Assembly: GCA_036874045.1 (NCBI GenBank)
Contig: CM072345.1
Location: 12,572,501-12,636,500, forward strand
DNA: 64,000 nucleotides
DNA from: Cymodocea nodosa
Lineage: Eukaryota; Streptophyta; Magnoliopsida; Alismatales; Cymodoceaceae
Direction: 5' to 3'
Made by a program: the position numbers and the translations under genes. The notes beneath the pieces were generated by a model. It was not told the DNA's origin and did not search any database. It saw only the letters and a program-made list of their open reading frames with translations. The first letter of the stretch is position 1, and every line of letters starts with the position of its first letter. Shown here in pieces: positions 9,882 to 24,495 of the stretch.

Positions 9882-12800
9882 CTAAGTTGGATTTTCAGAT
9901 TCAGCAGCAAAAACTCCTCTCCCACTCCCCACTTCAGATTTGCTTCCTAGATTGCTGGGCTTCGGGGAAGTTTTACTAGCTTCGAGCTCACCAGCAAGCT
10001 CATCGATCTTGCGAAATTGATGAGGCCACATTGAATTGTATAGAAATTGGCGAAGATCGAATCTGTTGTCTTCCGGTGAGTAGCTCTGTGAACATTGAAA
10101 TTACAAGTTCATTTATATTACTTTACAGAAACTACAGGTACGGTAAAACTTTCTTGGTATCATCGAAGTTTCTTACCGTTCTTTCATATACATGGTGATA
10201 ATGTATGCCACTAATGCATATGTAAGAATCCAATGGTAGCAATAGATAATTTTCAATGGTGACACTAGAAAAATACCCTCTTACATATATAATAGGAAAA
10301 AAAACAACATAGCAAAATACCTCAGCATGGTATGAAGGTGTTAAGACAGTCATCTTATGTCTATTGATCGAGTAGTACTTGAAAAAGTGTTTGACTTTGC
10401 CAGCAACCTCAGACGGGGTCAAACTTCCGCACCACTTGTGACAGAGACTCTGTCGTGAGCATGAAATAAGGGGATTAACAGGGATCAAACATCAGTAATT
10501 CTTTGGCATTAACAGGTTAAAATCTTGTCAAAATATTGTGGTGAGAAAAAACTAGTTTTTTGGTTTCAGTCGAGGAAATCATACATTCAAAAACAAAGAT
10601 TTGCCTATAACTTTGGCAATCCTATTTCTACAAAACAATAACATATAGGTTCTTACCCTTAAAATCCAGCAAAGCTAGCATGAAATGACAGGTAGCAAAA
10701 AGAAATGACTTTCACCAAGAAAAGAAAAGGAGCAACGTAGAAACAAATACAAGCTAACCAGAAAGATACCTAGTAGTCTATCCTAGTCATGCTGTTTTCT
10801 GAATAAAACAACAAAAATACAATCTACGCACACATGCTAAACATCAAACCTGAAACATTGACACAGGGCCACACCGGAATATCTTGCGCATCCTTCCATA
10901 CATTGAAAGTTCCTCATATGTCATTCCCATGTCTACTTCATCCAACTGTTTTTTATTCAAAAGAAATTTAAAATAACAAGCAGTTAGCTTGGAAGGTTCC
11001 ACATTTGTTAAAAGAAAATAACCAAAACATTCGTTTAAAAAAACCCAGAATATCTGTGAGCAAGTGCTTGATTCAACTCATGAGTCATGAATAAACTGAT
11101 TATTTCAATAAGCCCTTTTGTTAAGAATAAGTTCGTTTGAAGAGCATAATTTGGTTCTTTATAAAGTTGTTTGGATATATGTATATGAAAAGCAATTATT
11201 TTGGATTGAAATATCTAATTTTATTTACTCCTTGTGGTAGTGACCAAGGTGAGTAGTTGTGGCAACGTTAGCTAATAAAAATAGCAAAAGCATCATCAGA
11301 TGATGACCAATTTTAGTACTTGACAACAACATGGTGGTGACAATCAATAACAATGATGACCTCAATTAGCAATGATGATGTGAAACCCTATTGATAGCAA
11401 TGGACCGACATTGCTTATTCATAAGCGATGGATAAAAGCTATAATGTTATATAACCATAAATCTACACTAAAGTGCCTTAACAACCTAAATATTTTTAAG
11501 TTGCATATTTTTTTGATGTTTGGTTCAACTTTAAGAGGGTGAGCTTCAATGCAAAAAAGGTTTGCTATATTGTGACATGAATGTCATGAGTCCAATTCCT
11601 AGGAGATAGTCATTCTCTATGGAAGAAAGGTTGCACACATTGAGCCATTTTGAGACATCATTTTTAAGTTGCATTAGATTTATCATTTATTATTTTGTGC
11701 TTGGTTCAACTTCTACGAAAATAACATTTATTTCAATAAACTTCTCCAAATAAGCAAACCAAAACAACCTTAAGTTAAAATAAGAAGCTTTTTTAAATTT
11801 CAACTACCACTTTTTGGCATTGGGTTCAACTTACTTCAATGAGTTGCTCAAAATAAGTTGAATAAAATGCAAACTAAAAAGCATCCCATAAAGACCTACA
11901 GGCTTATACTTAACAATTATTCATTTTCATACAGCACTGCACAATACTTAACAGGATTGCATATTTGACACTTTGGGATTGAGGCTTCAATAAAATCCTC
12001 ATTCCAGCTTCAATTCCATCTGCATTGTCTTTCACAGGAATGGAGATTCTCTTGGATAGGGGAATTAGGATTTTCCTACCTTCTAGGAATCAGGATCCCT
12101 CTAAGCCAGTGTGGACAATATTGATCAAGATAGCATAGGCAGCTATTAGATAGCATCGTGGCAATGATTTTGGAAATTGGCAAGGAAACAAATAATTAAA
12201 AAAAATAGACATAAATTGAAAACTCAAATGCCAATGGAACAAGGCTACCAACCATGATGCTTTGAGGATAGCTATGGATATAGATAATGGATACCTCAAA
12301 TTTTCAAATTAAATTACATGGACACAGATAAAATATACTTATAATAGCAGGAATACGTGACTTAGGCACAAATAAAACTAAAACACCAATTATGGTATGT
12401 TGATGACTTACAGCCATACATACATGATGCATCAAATGTCAATAGTGAAATACATTCATGATTCATTAAAAAAATACTAACTAGATATTTAATTGTAAAT
12501 CATAACTAACAAAATATTGATATAGGTCACAAAAATAGGAAATGATGGCTCAAATCATAACTAACACGGAGAAATATGGTATTAGAGTGTTGCATAGATA
12601 CAGTATCCCCCACAATGTAGGTACAAGAAGCAACATTGGGTATTACGTGGAAAGGGACATAGAAGTATATATTTCTTAAGAATTTGATAGGAAGAAAGAC
12701 CCAAAATCATGTTGTATCATATATCATTTTTTAGATATTTTTGTTATCATATTTATCATTTTTTAGCGTATTCTTGTAAAGTTCAGTGAAATTATGCTTG

Positions 12801-15800
12801 ATTATTGACAGCATCATAAATGTATTTTTATTTACTTTTGCATTTATATATTTAATATTCCATTTTAAATGCATGTATGATTGGGTAATATTATGTTGTA
12901 TTAGGTAATAATTTGTCAAAATAAAAGTATATCCATTGTATAGATCTTTCAAAATATCTCAAAAATATATATATTAGATGATTATTATGTTCTTGTATTG
13001 TGTTGTATAATTATAATGTTATTGTATCGTGTCAAGAATTATCAAGTTTAGAGTCCTAGACAGAGACCAAGATTTAAATATTATTGAAGGATATGCAACC
13101 ACACAACTTTAGTCAACTCGACTTAGAGTTGACTCGTAGAAGTGGATATGTTACATGGGAAAAAATCAAATAGAAAATGAAGAAAACATGTCTTAGTATA
13201 AAATACCTGGGTATAGTTTGAACAAATCGGCTCAAGTTCTGCAGTTGGAGGAGCTGCTTCCACATCTGCCAAAGATGGAAATTCAAGATGGATGGCAGCC
13301 CAACGAAGAAACTTACGAAGGTCCTGCTTGCTTACACTTCCAATAGGATTTATGTCTGCTGAACTGCAGTCATACTGTTGAAAAGATCCAGAAAAAAACA
13401 TGTTACACATCATTGGTGTTAATAAATACAAGACAGAAAACTAACAAGAGCATACCTGCTTATTACTCAGACAACTACAAGCGTGACTAGCTCAATTATA
13501 AACTAGTAAAGAACATGACCAACATAAGCAAGGCAAATTCTTTTCCCCAGAAAATTGTTGAAATTTTTGGATAGAAACATAACATACTTGAATCTTTTTT
13601 CTGGGATTACATTAAAATAAGGGAAAACGGAAATTAAAATTTACATTCCTCAACGAACGACAAAAAAAAGGTCCTTGCATTAAACCAACCAAAAAAAATG
13701 TTTGCATCCAAGTTTTACCTTTGTCAGGTAACCACGCAATGCTTCATCTACATTTGAGCTGCCTAATACAAGGAAAAATCCAGATTTATTTTGAACCCAA
13801 GGCATAAGTGATGCTAGCATAAAAGCTAACACCATTCTAACTCGAGCTTGAATGTTCTGTAGACCTAAGTTCTCAGCATTTGATCCACCATCAACCTGTG
13901 TAAACAAAAGCTTAATGTTCAATGTTTATAAATCATATTATGAATGATGTGAAGCAAGGAATTCAATTTGGTCTCAGAGGATCTTTTCTGGCTCATTCAA
14001 ATATAAATTTACAAAACAACAAGAAACAGAAAACTTTGAACCAAAGAAAAATCAATAAATAGACATTCTAACCAGGAAAAAAAAAACTATTCATATTTGG
14101 TTTGTCATCCAGCGAGGTGCTGCAAATCATTGCATCACATAAAGTCACAATAATAAATGTAGATATTGGAGTAAGATTAAGAAAAAAAATTCAATTCATC
14201 ACCAAAAGACAATAAAATGCTGAGATTTGTTGGGAAAGAAATCATTCAAGAAATTTTGAGCTTGTGTGTGAAGGTAGCTTACAGTAGTAATGGGGAAAAA
14301 TTATACAAGAGAAAATTTGCTCTATAGAATTTAACAATAAAATTACAACAATTGCTGAATATCTTATCAAATCAGCAAAAACCCAACAAAGCAGATGGTA
14401 AACAAGGTTTGTTTATACCCTTGTCATTTTTTTTTTAAAAATGCCAGATAAAAGATGCACAAGGAAACTAAAACAGGTGCTTGCAAATGTACAAACTGTG
14501 ATAGTAAACAGTGATTCTGCTAACAAAAAACTCATTAAAAAAATATATCTTGCCTTCAGACGTTCGGAAAACTAGCATTCAAGTTTTTCAAAGAGAAAGT
14601 GAAACAAAAGACAATCATTTTTAGTGACGAAAAAAATATTCAATAAAGAGAGATTATCATGAAGGTATATAAAATCCAAAGGAATTCAGAAAAACATTAA
14701 ATGGAAAAGGAAATAAGAAAAAATATGAAAATGAGAAAAGAAAAGACAGACCCAATTTTATCTGTCTCTCCTTAAAACTAAAAACTCTGAACTTGGATGC
14801 TACAGGCTGGTTGGCAATTTTCTTAGTTCCTCATCATATGAAAATGGACCTTCGTCACAATATCAGATCCACAGGTGCTGCTTGAGAAGGTTTAGGAAAA
14901 AAGACACTGAAAGAAGCAGAGGACTCTTGGATTTAAGTGCTGAGCTAACTCAGGAGGATTTAGACCACCTTGAGCTCTTGTTGAGCATCGACTCTGATCT
15001 GACTGGATTCTTCTCTAGAAGAAGTCATGGTCCTGGATCCATGAAGTTCTTAACGTTCAAAGTTCTCTCTGCTTGTCCAGCCAAGGTCTAGCCAGTGCAC
15101 TCTTCCCTAACTAAAGTTCGGAATCCTGACCAGAACAGTGCACATAACTCAAGTCACTCCCGCTGTATGGATGCCAGAGATGAATTTAAGTCTGATCTAT
15201 AAATGGTATAAAATAAGTTGCCTTAGACATTCAAGATCAAGAAAACATATTATCTCAGATAGCAAGGGGATACATCAGAACCCAGAGAAAAAGAGAAAAA
15301 ATACATTAAAAAATCATAGGAGGGTTCCGTGCATAGAACCAAACAAAACCAGAACTACAGCAGCTAATTTTAAATCAACAGGTTCCAAAGACATTCGAGA
15401 TCGTTGTTCATTGAAGGAGAAATGAAATCCAGCACATGTTTGGGATGCTTAGCTTTGTATAAAAGTTCATCAGATCCCTATTGAATCTCTTCTTAAAATA
15501 TGGCCCTAAACTCACAAAGCAAGTTCATCACCCTACGCCAGTGGGTTGTGGAGAATTCTCGCATCCTGTTTGCTGGACATACAGCACTTTAATTTTTGAT
15601 GGAAAATCCATAGATTTCAATATAGGATCGTAGCAGAATCAGATTCAGTGAGCTACACTTTGAGCTCAAAATTACTCCAAAGATTCATAGATACGAGAAG
15701 TTTATTTTAATACAAAAAAGGTGTCTGATAACCTGCTAAATGGGCAGCATACGATAATGTATCCTATACTTGGAGAGAATCTTCTTGAGCTTAATGTTTT

Positions 15801-18800
15801 GAAAAAAGAGATTTTCTGAATCAAAAGATTTTTTGGGACCAGCTCTAAGCCACTTTTGTGCTTTAAAAAAATGCGTTTTACAAGAAAAAAATGTAAATGA
15901 TTCACATGAAAGAAGAAAATCCACTGCATTAGCCAATTGTATACTTAAATTAGATGAAAGGCAGCAAACCACACACTGACTTAACATATTAACTCTGTGA
16001 AGCAATGACATCGAATTGATAAAAAAAGAAACATGAGCAGCAAGTACCTTATATCTTGGACATTTTCCAGTAAGCATTTGGAACAAAGCAAGAAATGCAG
16101 AAATAATAGTATCTATATGAACATCAAGGTGCCACGAACCAATTTCATTGGCAAGCTTTTTAGCACGATCCCTAGTAGCCCCAGAGCTGAAAAGAATTGG
16201 GAAATCAGTTTTTTAACCTCAAACATGTTTCTTTAGTAATAACAAGTGATACACGTGAGAAGATAAGATAAGAAACCAAAAGCAAATTATTGAATAATGA
16301 CTGCAGCGATGCATACAAGATGAAAAGAAAAAAAGCAGAAAAAATTATTGAGAAATGAATCCAAGCTTGTAAATACCAGATCCAATTTGAGAAAAATGAA
16401 GCATTAAATGTAGATTAAAATGAAAATGCTTACAGCTTTAATGTTACCCAGCTAAAATGCACCCAGGTGGTATGCAATCAGAACCATGTTATAAGACTCA
16501 TAGCTGAAGTTTTATACTTTTATTGCACTTGAGAAATTCATCATTATAACATAGAAAAGAGTGTCAGAACTCAGATATACAGAAAAAAAAAATGCCAGGC
16601 TCACTTGTCCTTGACTCATGCAAGTCTATGGGTACCATGGAACAAAAGAAATCTCTCATCTTCAAAAGTTATACTTGGAAAAAGCCTTTGGCAGGGAGAA
16701 GACATGAGGTACTCTATGAGCCAACTTCACTCCCCTTTCTCAAAACAATCATAAAATACTCATATCAAAAAAATGAGGAGAACCAACAATATAGGATCTG
16801 AATGAACAAGATTATGCCACAATTAAACAGAAATCTCAAGGAAAAAATGAAGGTAAAAACAAGAACAAAACATAGGGCAGTCCCCACTAGCCATTCAAGT
16901 ATCTAGCCTTTACCAAGGATAAAATAGAAGGATCCTTGTTCATCGCCTCAACAGAATGACCAAATTGTCACAAAATGAAGAATTTAGTTCTCGAGTTCCC
17001 TAAGATGAATTAAAATATTCCATTTACGAGTTTCAAGCTATTGACATAGCAGGAAATCTAAACATTCAATGAGACTCACTGCATCTATGTCTGTGCACTG
17101 GCTCATGATAACACCTATATCCTTTTTGCATTACCAAGTAGTGAAAAGAGTTAGGTTGTAAGAGGCATGAGGTCGAGTAGGATGGTAAACATTTCAGTAA
17201 TAAAAGGAAAGAAACAGTTAAAGATCCAATATTTTCTTCAACAGGCAACTGTGGTGTGGCCCAAGACAAGAAGGTAACATAGTAAAATCAAGGTGTTTCC
17301 ACAATTGAAATCATGATATGCAAGCCACCCAGATTAATAACAAATGAGTTAAGAAATCGTACTTAGATCTGTTCTAGCTCATGGTAAAACAAGAAAAGAA
17401 AGATACCTCTGCTCAAAAGGAAAGAAAGATATCATCCTGTATATTAGACCAATGTAGTATTTCCATCTAATAAACAATATTACTTAGATGTTGTTTTGCC
17501 ACATATTATATTTTATTATTCATATCCTAACTAAATGCTTTATGAAAATAGTGAAAAAATACAAGTCAGAACTGAGATGTAATTTGCCTAGTAGGAATTT
17601 ACATAAGAATCAAGGTGAATAACCAATATCTTGCAATATAAAATAAACAAATAACATGAGTGAAAAAGGCTCATGGAATTGTTAAATATTCCACAAAGAA
17701 TTAGTTATAAACCTGTCCCAAAAATTCTCCAAAATTAACCAGATTGACCCGACCAAAACACCTACCTGTTTTTAGTTCCCATGTACACAGTATAGAAGAT
17801 GCGTCTTGCAAATTCTTTGCTATCTGTTGGAAGCTCACCATTTCTGTACTGACCTATACGTATGGCATCAGATTTCACTTGTTCATCTCCATTTGCAATG
17901 TCTGCATGCCTTCTTTGTTAGGAATGATAATAGTCAATACTAAACTAAAAACCTAAAGGAGAGATAATAGTTAATGTGAACTAAATTAACCACTAAAAGC
18001 AAGATTAAGATGAATCCTGTAGTGAGATTCTATATGTGAGTGACCTTTAACGACCAGCTGGCACATGCAGCCAACAATGGCTGCAACAGATGAACTGTCT
18101 GCTCCACCAGAGAGTGGAAGCAGAAAGCCAGAAGCTCCACTTCGTCGTAGATAATCCCATAGCCAGCAACTGGGACCAAATGCTATTTCCTCTTCAGGGC
18201 AATGATACTTGACCTACAATGCTAATATAAAAGGAAATAAGAACAGGAAATGTGAATATTAAATAGGTTAAGTAACAAAACTTACAACAGAATCAAAAAT
18301 GAGTTACATCAAAAAATACTCAAAATGAAGATTATTTTAGGGCCCATGTAGTCATTCTAAATAGGTCCCCAAGATGTCAGTCTATATATATAGGCTTCCT
18401 TTTATAAAGCTCTTTTTGATACAGTATCCACCAGTTTTTATAACTGGAATGTTTATGAGCTAAAGCTTATTGTGGCAATGAAAAATTGTCATATTCCTTC
18501 AGAAGATAAATGGTTAGAAGATGCAGAATAGCAACTGCTATCTTATATTTTCACTGTAGGTGGCATATACATCCAGGACATTATCCAAACACAAGACAGT
18601 ACATTAGTTAAAGAGAGTTAAAATTAACAACAATAAATGCCCTAATCCCATTATATAGGGTTGGCAAAGTAAAACCTTTCTCTCATGCCAGATTCGACAT
18701 AGTTATTGATATAATGACTAGATTTACTTTTATCCATCACTAATATAGTAGATTAATGAAATTTCAAGTTTTTTTATTATTTTTTAATATGCAATTTCCA

Positions 18801-21800
18801 ATATTCCCCTAGTCCTTTAGTTTACCTGATGCTTTTTAAATTTTTCTTTCTTTACATTACTGGTGCATAACTGCTTCTTTGGATATAATCAAACCACTTT
18901 AGATGATTTTCTCACATTTTTACCTCAATTGACACTACTTTATTCTGCATGAATTTGTTCTTAAAGTACTATCATTCATCCATCTTAATATTCTCATTGC
19001 AACAACAGTTACTTCTTGAATGATTTCTTTCCTAGAAACCTGACATGGTTCCATAAAATATAGAAGAGTGAATAGATTTAAAGGTGCTCTTCAATCACAT
19101 AAATGTTAGATGCATTCTCCACTTCATCCAGAGAGAGAGAGAGAGAGAAGGAAAAGAAAAAAAAACCCTCCTAACATGATCCCTAAATGCTAACATCAAC
19201 AGCACCAATAGCAGCAACATCAAATTGGATTCAATACAGATTATCATCTACCTGTTATTCTACCACAATGTGCATCAAAAAGATCCATAGTCATGAGTTT
19301 AGAGACAAACTTTATAAAGCCATACAACTTTTTTGAGTAAAAAAACAGAAACATAAAAGAAGAAAATGTGACTTCATATCTCACCCTAGATATCAATACG
19401 TGAAGATACCCAGGTTAATTATCACATATACTATATATGCATTTTCCACTTCATTCAGAGAAAAAAATGATTGCTGAGTAAACTATTGTTTTTCCCTTTG
19501 GTTACAAGATTTAAAATATATAAGAAATGAAAATGAAAATTAAAAAAATCCAAACTGCAACTGAAATGGCCTAAAAAAGGGAAAATGGGAAAAAAAATAA
19601 ACCACTGTGGAATATCATCCTAAATGCAATTGCTGTTGGATAAATTCATTGTAAATTTAATACTAGAAAAGTATATACACAAAAAATAAAGCAAGATAGA
19701 AAATAAAAGTACTGAGGTTTTCAAATATTTAAAAGAAAAAAATAACATATGGTCATGTGGTAAATGCCTAGCTCCCTTGTTACACCATGGTGCATAGGCA
19801 ACACATAGATGGGTGACATTATAAGTATCTAAAGAAGAAGAATAACAATCAGACTAATAACATCTTTTACATCAAAAGGCACGATGTAAAATATAGACAA
19901 TTAGTTTCACAATTATTTACTGTATCAGGAATGGTTTTTCTTTACTGTTCTATAGAAATGTCTCAAGAAAAGGGTTAATATGTTTGAAATCACACAAAAG
20001 AAGAGAAAAAACACTAGGTACATTGCCCATAATGACTAAAAATCATTTTCCTAAGGTTTTTTTAGCCTGTTGATTCTTAGTCCTCACAAACCAACACCTT
20101 GACGACCATATCTATGAATCTATAGAGATGACAAGCTTGATAACCCTAATTCCAACCATAGTTGAAATTTAACATGCACTACTTATGGTGTCCGATATGA
20201 TTAAAAAACAATTTCCCCAATACTTTAATGGCCTGTTAATTTTTAGTTTTCACAAACAAACACCTTGATGACCACATGCACAGAGATGACATATATAATA
20301 ACCCTATTTTCAAATTATAAGCGACACTTCAAGGTTTATAATGATATCTTAAATGAAGGTGCTTTAATGAATTCAATAAAATTAATTATATCATATCCCT
20401 GACAAAATTGATGGCTTGTAGTCCACAAACCAAAAAGAAAACTTGTAGTAAACTGTGGAGTCCAAAAGTGAGAAAAAATTTGGCATGGCAGGGAACCTAA
20501 ACTTTATATGTATGACAGTAGCTAAAATTTATATCCATAAGTTTTAGTACATTCCACAGACATGTCCCGAAGTGAAAGAAAATCTGAAAAATTTGGATAA
20601 CAAAAGTATGGACCTCAATTGGAGGAGAAGGAAGAATGTGAAGATCGAAAGTCTGGCAGAGCTTATATGGTATTTTCACATAGGAAATATTTGTCTTATG
20701 ACTAGCTTGCTCTCTGAAGCTACTTATAGATCCTCGATGACTTACAACCTGTCATAAAGGAAAATAATGGCAATTACCCAAAAAGCAAACAATGAGATGG
20801 AGAGAATTCTATATTGTTTGCATTAAAACCAAAATCTTACAGCATCTAGATCAACTTGAGCAACCACAACCTCAACATCCTTCAAAGAAAATTGAGACCC
20901 TTGAGCGACCGCATCTCCATTTACAGTGATGCAAGAGCATCCATCTACATAAATGTAGAGCAAACATCAAACATAACAAACTATTGGTTCAATAGATGCT
21001 TATCTGACTTACATGCCAGACTATTGTTTGACTAAAAATACAAAGAAAGAGCAGTCACTTTCCTTAAGGAAAAATTATTTGAGGCCAAAACCAATCCATT
21101 TCTCCCACTGCAGGAACTTGAAAATACCAAGGATAATGGAAAGACCACATTACAATTAGGAAGTATGTAAGTTGGTATTTTGAGGGAAATATTGAAACAG
21201 AAATTAAAAAACAAACTATCATAGCATGGACAACATGATAAAAAAGGTTGAAAAGATAATCTTGTCTCTAGGTTAGATTAGCCTTATTTAGGTTAATATG
21301 GCGACAGTTTTTGCAATGAAACCCCCAATTTGTTTTACCGAAAAATGTGGGCACTTCACAAATAGCAATAAGTTTCTTACTTCCCCCCTTGTCTTTCCTT
21401 GTCTTCTGGTTAAGCATGATAATTTTATTGAAGAGAAGAAAAAGACAAATAAAAGGTACAGTCATTGTCAGAAGCCTAACAACATTATACTCTGCAAATG
21501 ATTTGTTGCTGAAATTAGAAACTGGATATGATTATGCAAAGTAAGGATCTTTCTACAGAGATCTTGCAATTGAGCAAAAATTACATGTCACATTCAAACA
21601 TCTCCGCTTCACAAATTCATTACACTTTTTGGTTTATAATATTATGACAAAGAACAGTTTTTTCTTTAACAAACAAAAATTGGGTTATAAAAACTAAGAC
21701 ATGTAACTAAAATCACAGAAAATCAATTTCAATTGATGTTAGGTAGGTTAATAATGAAAATTATTCATTTACTTAAGGTTTAGAGTTTTCATTGATTACC

Positions 21801-24495
21801 AGGGTAGATTTTAGAATTAAGAAAAAAGACTTTTACATGGTTTTCACTGATTTAGAGAAAGCTTGTGACAAAGTACCCAAAGCCGATTGTAATACATATT
21901 GAAAAGAAAATGAGTATTTATAGAATATATTGATATTACAAAGAACATGTATGAAAGAATAGTTACGAATATTAAAATTATAAAAAGAAAAACTAAAGAA
22001 TCTTCAATAGGCATAGGTTTACACTAATGGTCCTTTCTAATTTCATACCTATTTGTCTTAGTTATGGTAAAATAATTAACGAAATTCAATGAAAAATATC
22101 TTAGTGTATATTATTTACAGATGACACAATTTTAGTTAATAAAAATAAGGAAGAAATTAATTTTAAATTAGAATTATATAGAAATATTTTAGAGTCCAAA
22201 TGATTTAGATTATGTTGAATATATAGAGTATAGGTTCAACAAAAGTAGAAATAATAATGAAAGTATATAATTAGATGGCTATGAAATTCATAAAAGTAAA
22301 ATTTTAAAATATTTAGAATCTATAATAAATATCAATGAAGAAATTATAAAGGATGATATTTATAGGATTAAGGTAGGGTGAATGAAGTAGAGAAATGCTT
22401 TGAAAATGTTATGCCATAGGAAGATATCCTTAAAATTAAAAGAAAAATTCGATAAAATTTTTATTTATTCAATTATATTTTATGGTTCAAAATGTTGGGC
22501 TATAAAATATGATCATGTACAAAAAGCTAAAATTGCTGAGATGCAAATGTTTAAATGAATAAGTAGTAATATTATAAAAGATAAGTTAAAAATTGATTTT
22601 ATTAGAAATAGAGTAGGAGTTACATAAATTGAAAATAAGATAAGAGAAAATTAGTTTAGATGATTTGGTCATATCCTTAAAAATATAAAAGATGTACTAA
22701 CTAGAAAAGGAGAATTAATTAGTATAAAAGAAACTAAAAGAAGTAAAGGAAGATCAAAAACTGCTTAGGAATTGTGAGAAAAAATTTAAATTTATGCAAT
22801 TTAACTAAAATTATAAATAAAAATATTTAGAAAAAAAAGATTCATATGGCCAATCCTGCCTAATAGGATTATAACACGAGTCTTTATTGTTGTTGTAAGT
22901 AAAAAATTGATTACCATAATAAAGGCGACCACCATCACACCCTTTCTGATTACTGTATATGTACACTCCTCCACAAAAAAGAGTGGCACTTTTTATTGCA
23001 TCAAAACGAAGATTGAGCTTTCTTAGTTGGTGGTGGCTTCCACTCGCATTTATAAAGACTTCGACACCATTCAATGCAAGACCTATGCGAGGTGCTTCAA
23101 TAGTAAAAAGCTCCTCACATGTTTCAGCAGCAATAGATCTGTAAAGGAAATTATTAAACAATTAAAAATGGTAAAGCGAACAAGCTATTGAAAATATTTT
23201 AATAGAATTGGGCCTACTAAGATGCAATATTTTAAACATCACAATCTAATAAAATCTAAGATAAATTATCTTACCGACTCAACGGCACAGTGGTAAAACT
23301 AAAGCCTTAGCATTAAATAGGCATACTGAATAACGAAGAAGATGAAAACAACTTAGAAAAGATCGAAAAAGTAGACCGATGAGATGCAGATGGCTCACCT
23401 ATTTAAATGATTAGCTAAGAAGACTAACTTGTCGGTAAGCAGTATTATATGGAAACAGCAATCACAATGCAGAGAATCAGAATTTCCTAAAAGGAATGGC
23501 AAACAAAGCTGGCCTTATATCCAGGAAAATGACTAATATAACTCATTATTTTCATGTGAAATGATGGATAGACTAACTAGTCTATAAGGGGCATTAAATG
23601 GAAAGCATCAATCACAATACAGGAAAGCGATAATTCCAGAAAAAGAGAAAAGGCTAGCTCTCTACCAACGACTAACATAACTAATATGGATTTATACTGT
23701 AACTGGATAGCGTGCTTACAAATCAAGAAGCTGGATATATCCATAGCCAAACGGTACAAAGTCCTGCGATAGAAGCTCAGCAATGTCATTTGGTAAATGG
23801 AAGTCCACAAGGTGATCTTTGAACGTCCATGCTGAAAACCATCGAAATTCCCTGTAATTCCCATCATTTGCAAGGGACGTCTTTGGGCGTATCATAAGTA
23901 TTTTCCGGTTATAACAGAAAACCTGGCAGTTGTAGCGTACGGTTTCATGTATAATGGGCATACCAATGCTGCATAGTATGCCTTCTGTCCAATCACCAGA
24001 TAAAATATCCTTTAAGCATTCCCATCTACATGAAAATGCATAGAGAGGACAACATTAGAGCCGACAGGGATACACGGAAATGGCATTCTATTGCAACGGG
24101 GATGAACTAATGAGCTTTCAGTAGTGCCTCTCACACTTTAATAAAAACTATTTTTGCATTCCACCATATACTGCGTTACTCTCAATTCATTAGACAAAGA
24201 AAATGAAACATGGAGTAGAAAGTTCCAAGCCATGGCTTTAAAATGAAACTCGAACCCATATTAAATAAGATAAAGGCAGTCAAAATTTCTAATACACTTA
24301 CGCGTGTGTCACGGTGTCCTGCTCAAGGAAGTGATCTTCGCAGCCATACCCCGTGACCTCGAGCTCAGGTCCAACCCGAACCACAGCCCCCTGCTGCTTG
24401 GCACGGGTAATTGACTCCTTGATGTTGCGGAGATTGGTGTCGAAGTCCAAGGCCCACTGGTTTAGACTACATGTGGCGACCTTCAGAAGTCTCAT
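9882..24495 (-). CDS. NADSYN: Glutamine-dependent NAD+ synthetase
   Basis: The enzyme amidates nicotinate adenine dinucleotide to NAD+ with ATP and glutamine, the last cytosolic step of NAD synthesis. Thirteen exons, 5' to 3': 24302-24495, 23720-24025, 22915-23138, 20841-20944, 20614-20748, 18045-18213, 17766-17901, 16048-16186, 13719-13895, 13207-13374, 10850-10945, 10321-10449, 9882-10085. All joins keep phase and use GT-AG signals, giving 2,181 nt and 726 residues, the normal plant length. The N-terminal nitrilase-type glutaminase shows Glu44 ([10 protein letters not shown]), Lys113 (IRPKTS) and Cys174 (ETCEELF). The synthetase domain shows the pyrophosphate loop SGGADSSS at about 356-363, then VLGSSNVDE and [10 protein letters not shown]. 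The start is the ATG of [19 protein letters not shown]; upstream in-frame ATGs are not part of the family. Introns reach 2.4 kb and carry a LINE and other repeats. The gene ends at TAG (9882-9884). It looks intact. Confidence 0.97.
12745..13035. repeat. Dispersed AT-rich repeat, copy 2 (NAD synthetase intron)
   Basis: This is the partner of the repeat at 9015-9255, with the same ATAGATCTTTCAAAATA core and the same order of flanking words, but well diverged. It sits in the intron between exons 13207-13374 and 10850-10945 of NAD synthetase. Confidence 0.45.
19131..19148 (+). repeat. (GA)9 microsatellite
   Basis: Nine GA units lie in the 2.4-kb intron between the NAD synthetase exons at 18045-18213 and 20614-20748. 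No other function is visible. Confidence 0.9.
21740..22898 (+). mobile_element. RTE-type LINE relic in NAD synthetase intron 3 (antisense)
   Basis: On the plus strand a decayed reverse transcriptase can be followed: [12 protein letters not shown] near 21848, FTDDT (the catalytic F-x-DD box) near 22128, an [15 protein letters not shown] block near 22483 and FGHILKN near 22665. This order is that of plant RTE non-LTR elements. The frame is full of stops and shifts, so it is dead. The 3' end is a short TTG tail (TTATTGTTGTTG) at about 22884-22895. It runs opposite to the host gene and stops within 20 bases of the donor of the exon at 22915-23138. Confidence 0.82.

Noticed and set aside
14882-15091. 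Plus-strand frame of 69 codons inside a NAD synthetase intron
   Set aside because: It has no family match and a short isolated frame; it is antisense to the host gene and could be a transposon scrap at best.
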